Below are positions 60,306 through 64,000 of a stretch of DNA of 64,000 bases, piece by piece. The DNA lies in assembly GCF_009765705.1 (NCBI RefSeq), contig NZ_LMUX01000021.1:1123026-1187025 (forward strand), written 5' to 3'. Made by a program: the position numbers and the translations under genes. The notes below the pieces were generated by a model, which did no database searches, was not told the origin of the DNA, and saw only the letters and a list, made by a program, of their open reading frames with translations. The DNA is from Burkholderia sp. L27(2015) (GTDB taxonomy: Bacteria > Pseudomonadota > Gammaproteobacteria > Burkholderiales > Burkholderiaceae). Every line of letters starts with the position of its first letter. Position 1 is the stretch's first letter.

Positions 60306-62615
60306 TCAGCCGGTCTCGCGTTGCGTGATCAAGCGTATCGGTATGGACTTCGAAGCGGGCACCTTGCTCTCTTTTGCGTAATGCCACAGTGGAATCAAGG
60401 GATTGAGCTCCGGATAGTAACCCGCCACGCAGCCCTGCGGAATATCGTATGGTTCGACACGCAGGTCGCTGACCCGGCGTTGCACGCCGTCGTTCGCGTG
60501 AGTCTCGGCCGTGACGAATTCGCCCGCTTCGAGACCGAGCCGCGTCAGATCGTAGTGATTCATCAGAAGAACGCGGCGCGTACCGAACACGCCGCGGAAT
60601 CGGTCGTCCAGCGAATAGACGGTGGTGTTGAACTGGCTGTCGCCGCGCGTGGTCATCAGGCGCAGGACGTCGGGTGCGTCGGCCGGCATGTCGGGATCGG
60701 CATCGAAACCATCGGGCGCAATAAAATTCGCTTTGCCGTTCTTGGTCTTCCAGACCCGATCGCGCGGTGGCATCGGGCGGGGAAATCCGCCCGGCGTCCA
60801 CATCCGCTCGTTGAAGTCGTGAAAAATCTCGGGATAGGTCTGCGCAATCGCGTCGCGCACCAGCGAATAATCGCCGACCCATGCATCCCAGTTCAGCTTC
60901 GGATTGTGCGGCAGCATCGCCTTGGCCAAGCCCGCCACTATGGCGGGCTCGGAGAGCAGGCTCGTGCTGGCGGGCTCCGACACCCCGTGCGAGCCGTGCA
61001 TGCAACCCGTGCTGTCTTCCACCGATACCGATTGTTCACCGCTAGCCTGCCGGTCGATCTCGATGCGCCCCAGGCACGGCAACAGATACGAGTTTTTGCC
61101 GTGGACAATTGCACTGCGGTTAAGCTTGGTCAACACCTGCACTGTCAAATCGATGTTCGCCCAGGCCGGTTCCATTTGTCCATGATCGGGTATGGCGCGC
61201 ACGAAATTGCCGCCTAGCATCACGAACGCACGGACCTTGTTCGCGAGAACGGCTTCGCAGGCTTCCACCGTATTGAGGCCTTTTTGCTCGGGCGTATCGA
61301 AACCGAACTGGGCCTTGAGCTTGTCGGCCGGCACCAATTCCGGCTTCTCCGTAATGCCGACCGTGCGTTGCCCCTGCACGTTCGAATGACCGCGTATCGG
61401 GCAGATGCCGGCGCCCAGCTTGCCGATATTGCCGCGTAGCAGCAGCAAGTTGGTCAGCATATGGATGTTGCGCACGCCTTCGCGGTGTTGGGTAATGCCC
61501 ATTCCATACATGATCATTGCGGTCTTGGCTCGCGCATACGTTTGCGCGGCTTGTTCGAGCTCCGCCTGGCTGACGCCAGACTCGCGCTCGATATCGCACC
61601 ACTGAGCCGAGCGTGCCGCAGCGGCGAAAGCCTCGAAGCCCGAGGTATGTTCGGCCACGAAGGCGGCATCGATCACGCGCTCCCCGCCCGCCTGACGTGC
61701 AGCATCGTCGGCCTCGATGATCCATTTGGCCAGGCCCATCACCGCGGCGGTGTCGCCACCAATCTTGATCTGGACAAACTGGGTGCTGATTTTTGTTTCC
61801 TTGGTCGACAGCATCTCGACGGGCGACTGCGGATTGGCGAAACTGACCAGCCCTCGTTCTCTCAGCGGATTGAAGGTGATGATGGGCACGCCGCGCTGTC
61901 GTGCTTCTTGCAGCGGATGCAGCATCCGGGGCGCGTTGGTGCCGGTATTGTGTCCGAAGAACAGGAAGCACTCGGCCGCCTCGAAATCGGGCAGGTGCAC
62001 AGTGCCGACTCCCACGCCTATGGACTTGAGCAATGCGACCGAGGTGGACTCGTGACACATGTTCGAGCTATCGGGCAGGTTGTTGTTACCGTACATCCGC
62101 GCCAACAGTTGATACATGTAGGAAGTTTCCAGCGAGGCGCGGCCCGATGAATAGAACACCACGGATTGCGGTGCCATTGCACGCAGCTGTGCGCCGATTT
62201 CAGCGAAGGCTTGTGCCCACTCGATTTCCACGTAATGATCGGAAGCTGGGTCGTAGCGCATCGGAACCGTCAAACGCCCGATCGATTCGAGTTCGTAATC
62301 GGTCCAGCCGGCGAGCTCGGTCACCGTGTGCTTGGCAAAGAATTCGGCCCTGACGCGCTTGCTCGTGATTTCCCATGCGGTGGCTTTCGCGCCGTTTTCG
62401 CAGAATTCAAACGCGTGGGGGTCGGCGGGTTTGGCCCACGAGCAGCTCACGCAAGCAAAACCTTTCGGCTTGTTTTGTTTCATCAGCACGCGTGTTCCGT
62501 TGATCAGTACGTGCTGGTCGTTCAGGATCGACACGAGGGCTTTGACGGAGCCCCAGCCGCCTGCCGGATGGTTGTATTGCTCGAACGTTGCGGTTTCCGG
62601 TAGGTCTTTTTTCAT
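60306..62615 (-). CDS. FdhF/YdeP-family molybdopterin oxidoreductase
   Basis: A 769-residue molybdopterin oxidoreductase of the FdhF/YdeP branch. An N-terminal Fe-S-type motif is visible as Cys55, Cys58 and Cys72 (GFACVSCSW to FCENG). Domain stretches include FYSSGRASLETSYMYQLLAR, DSSNMCHESTS, FFGHNTGTNAPRM, MIMYGMGITQHREGVRNIHM and GNIGKLGAGICPIRGHSNVQ; the C-terminal domain has the dinucleotide-binding TTRGDSQFNTTVYS. Formate dehydrogenase activity is only inferred and YdeP-like members are poorly characterised. GGAG precedes ATG 62615. No accessory fdhD gene is seen. Confidence 0.9.
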   Translation of the reverse strand: MKKDLPETATFEQYNHPAGGWGSVKALVSILNDQHVLINGTRVLMKQNKPKGFACVSCSWAKPADPHAFEFCENGAKATAWEITSKRVRAEFFAKHTVTELAGWTDYELESIGRLTVPMRYDPASDHYVEIEWAQAFAEIGAQLRAMAPQSVVFYSSGRASLETSYMYQLLARMYGNNNLPDSSNMCHESTSVALLKSIGVGVGTVHLPDFEAAECFLFFGHNTGTNAPRMLHPLQEARQRGVPIITFNPLRERGLVSFANPQSPVEMLSTKETKISTQFVQIKIGGDTAAVMGLAKWIIEADDAARQAGGERVIDAAFVAEHTSGFEAFAAAARSAQWCDIERESGVSQAELEQAAQTYARAKTAMIMYGMGITQHREGVRNIHMLTNLLLLRGNIGKLGAGICPIRGHSNVQGQRTVGITEKPELVPADKLKAQFGFDTPEQKGLNTVEACEAVLANKVRAFVMLGGNFVRAIPDHGQMEPAWANIDLTVQVLTKLNRSAIVHGKNSYLLPCLGRIEIDRQASGEQSVSVEDSTGCMHGSHGVSEPASTSLLSEPAIVAGLAKAMLPHNPKLNWDAWVGDYSLVRDAIAQTYPEIFHDFNERMWTPGGFPRPMPPRDRVWKTKNGKANFIAPDGFDADPDMPADAPDVLRLMTTRGDSQFNTTVYSLDDRFRGVFGTRRVLLMNHYDLTRLGLEAGEFVTAETHANDGVQRRVSDLRVEPYDIPQGCVAGYYPELNPLIPLWHYAKESKVPASKSIPIRLITQRETG

Positions 62616-62824
62616 GCGGGTTCTCCGTTGCGGATCTGTAGCGGGCACCCCGAGAAGGCAGGGCGGTTGGTTCATGTACTTCAGGCCTCAGCAAGAAACG
62701 TGCGCGGCGTTTTTGGCGGGTTGCGGGTAGCGGGCGATCGAGGGTGCGAGGGTGCGAGGGTGGCAGGCACGTAGTTTGCTGCTGTTGAATGTCGCAAGAG
62801 AAGCCACAGCAGTAGGAGCAGTCT

Positions 62825-64000
62825 ATGGCAGACAAACTTTCCGAATACGCGCGCAAACGCCATTTCGATCGCACCCCCGAGCCGTCGAGCGCGCCGTCCG
62901 CAAAAACGCCGCACGCGGTCGCCGGGAAAGCGGCGCGCGGGCTCACGGGTGCTCAAGCGGGTAAGCACGCAGGTAAGCACTCGGGTCGGCAACTATTCGT
63001 CGTGCAAAAACACGCTGCCTCGCACCTGCACTACGATTTTCGCCTGGAACTCGACGGCACCTTGAAGTCATGGGCCATTCCCAAGGGGCCCAGTTTGGAT
63101 CCGAGCGTCAAGCGGCTCGCGGTGCATGTCGAAGACCATCCGCTCGACTATGCGAACTTCGAGGGGGTAATACCGGCCGGAAATTATGGAGCGGGAGAGG
63201 TCATCGTTTGGGACTACGGTACATGGGAACCCGTGGGCGGCGATGCCACCGGCGATTTCGCCCGCGGCAAGCTTAAATTCACACTCACCGGAGAAAAGCT
63301 TGCGGGCGGCTGGACGCTCGTTAAGAGTCATATGCGTGGCAGTGGTGCCGGCAAGGAGCAGGACACCTGGCTGCTGTTCAAGGAACGCGACGCGCAGGCG
63401 CGCGAGGAAGGCAATTTTTCAGTCACTGAGGCCAGCCCCGAAAGTGTCATTAGCGGCGCTGTGCTTGCGGCGGATGGTCGCGAAGGAGGCCGCAAGATCG
63501 CCAAGCCATCAGTGAGCAGGTCTCCTACGCATAAAGCTCGGAGCGCGGGCGCCCCAGGCTCGAACGCCGTCGCCGCGTCGCTGCCCGACTCACTGGCACC
63601 CCAACTCGCAACGCTGGTTGAGCACGCTCCGCCCTCAGACGATTGGTCTTACGAGATCAAGTTCGACGGCTACCGCCTGCTCGCAAGAATCGATCACGGC
63701 GCGGGCAAGCCCACAGTACGGCTATTTACCCGCAACGGTCATGATTGGTCGCACAAATTTCCGCGCGTCGCCGAAGCGCTCGCGGGACTGGATTTGAAGT
63801 CCGGTTGGCTCGACGGCGAAGCCGTGGTGCTCGACTCAGAGGGGCTTCCGAGCTTCCAGGCGCTGCAGACGGCATTGGACGGCACGCACCCGGACATCTT
63901 GTATTACCTGTTCGACATGCCCTATATGAACGGCTGGGATCTGCGCGCGACGCCACTGGTTGAGCGGCGCGCGTTGTTGAAGAATGTGTCGCAAGCGGAT
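62825..64000 (+). CDS. ligD: DNA ligase D (5' part)
   Basis: Partial: 392 codons are in the window and the frame runs off its right edge. The N-terminal 3'-phosphoesterase domain (about 50-200) has LHYDFRLELDG, IPKGPSLDP and EDHPLDYANFEGVIPAGNYG. A linker of about 60 residues leads to the ATP-dependent ligase domain, whose motif I reads YEIKFDGYRLL with the adenylated Lys near residue 280, followed by WLDGEAVVLD. A polymerase domain is expected beyond 64000 by analogy. AGGAG lies before ATG 62825. It functions with Ku at 55501. Confidence 0.95.
   Translation, partial: MADKLSEYARKRHFDRTPEPSSAPSAKTPHAVAGKAARGLTGAQAGKHAGKHSGRQLFVVQKHAASHLHYDFRLELDGTLKSWAIPKGPSLDPSVKRLAVHVEDHPLDYANFEGVIPAGNYGAGEVIVWDYGTWEPVGGDATGDFARGKLKFTLTGEKLAGGWTLVKSHMRGSGAGKEQDTWLLFKERDAQAREEGNFSVTEASPESVISGAVLAADGREGGRKIAKPSVSRSPTHKARSAGAPGSNAVAASLPDSLAPQLATLVEHAPPSDDWSYEIKFDGYRLLARIDHGAGKPTVRLFTRNGHDWSHKFPRVAEALAGLDLKSGWLDGEAVVLDSEGLPSFQALQTALDGTHPDILYYLFDMPYMNGWDLRATPLVERRALLKNVSQAD

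Noticed and set aside
1-64000. tRNA, rRNA, insertion sequences, prophage or integrative element
   Set aside because: I found no tRNA-like cloverleaf, rRNA segment, transposase, integrase or flanking attachment repeats.

Overview
The window reads as a stretch of chromosome from a Burkholderiaceae-type betaproteobacterium (Paraburkholderia or a close relative). This rests on high GC with strong GC3 bias, a hopanoid-type glycosyltransferase, a cyanide-insensitive bd oxidase, urea and sulfonate ABC importers, an Ala/Lys-rich histone-H1-like protein, and many families typical of the group (DUF3034, DUF748, SYLF, DUF2252). I see no rRNA, tRNA, CRISPR array, transposase, integrase or phage gene. The DNA looks like ordinary chromosome with densely packed, often translationally coupled operons.

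Layout. 1-4.7 kb: HpnB-like glycosyltransferase, MtnN nucleosidase, and a bd/CIO quinol oxidase (cydA-cydB). 5.2-9.8 kb: a four-gene operon of a DUF3034 protein, an exported truncated haemoglobin, a periplasmic cupredoxin and a membrane GGDEF-EAL protein; I regard it as the best candidate for an undescribed redox or NO/O2 to c-di-GMP system. 9.9-11.2 kb: a DUF1993 protein and a histone-H1-like protein with a ribbon-helix-helix-like end. 11.3-24 kb: nitrogen from urea and formamide. A giant sensor fuses an NCS1 permease, a Cys-rich module, a histidine kinase and a receiver; it is coupled to a LuxR-type regulator and divergent from urtABCDE, a small Cys protein, fmdA and fmdB. A PilZ/YcgR-like protein and an OFA-family antiporter with a 39-residue companion follow.

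26.4-32.3 kb: an aliphatic amidase operon (amiE, AAA ATPase, VWA protein, amiC, amiR). A TTGACA promoter and a strong intrinsic terminator lie in the amiE leader, the architecture expected for AmiR antitermination. 32.6-42.6 kb: a DUF748/AsmA-like giant, a SYLF lipoprotein, DUF2252, a DUF3096 micro-protein, two unknown genes and a DHA2 efflux pump. 42.9-48.1 kb: a sulfonate-type ABC importer with two permeases and a flavin-dependent monooxygenase. 48.3-50.1 kb: small secreted or membrane proteins and a GST. 50.4-53.8 kb: a convergent four-gene set (PIG-L deacetylase, GT2, NodS-like methyltransferase, acyl-CoA dehydrogenase-like) that recalls the chemistry of N-acyl amino-sugar synthesis. 54.2-64 kb: AI-2E-type transporter, Ku, GFA protein, iron-permease-like protein, a soluble PAS hybrid kinase, an FdhF/YdeP-type molybdoenzyme and the 5' part of ligD.

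How the genes fit together. Urea (Urt), short aliphatic amides (AmiE) and formamide (FmdA) converge on ammonia. Formamide also gives formate, for which an OFA exchanger and a formate-dehydrogenase-like enzyme lie in the same window; that link is inference. Ku and LigD form a split NHEJ locus. A recurring small-scale feature is that several stop codons lie inside or next to short tandem duplications.
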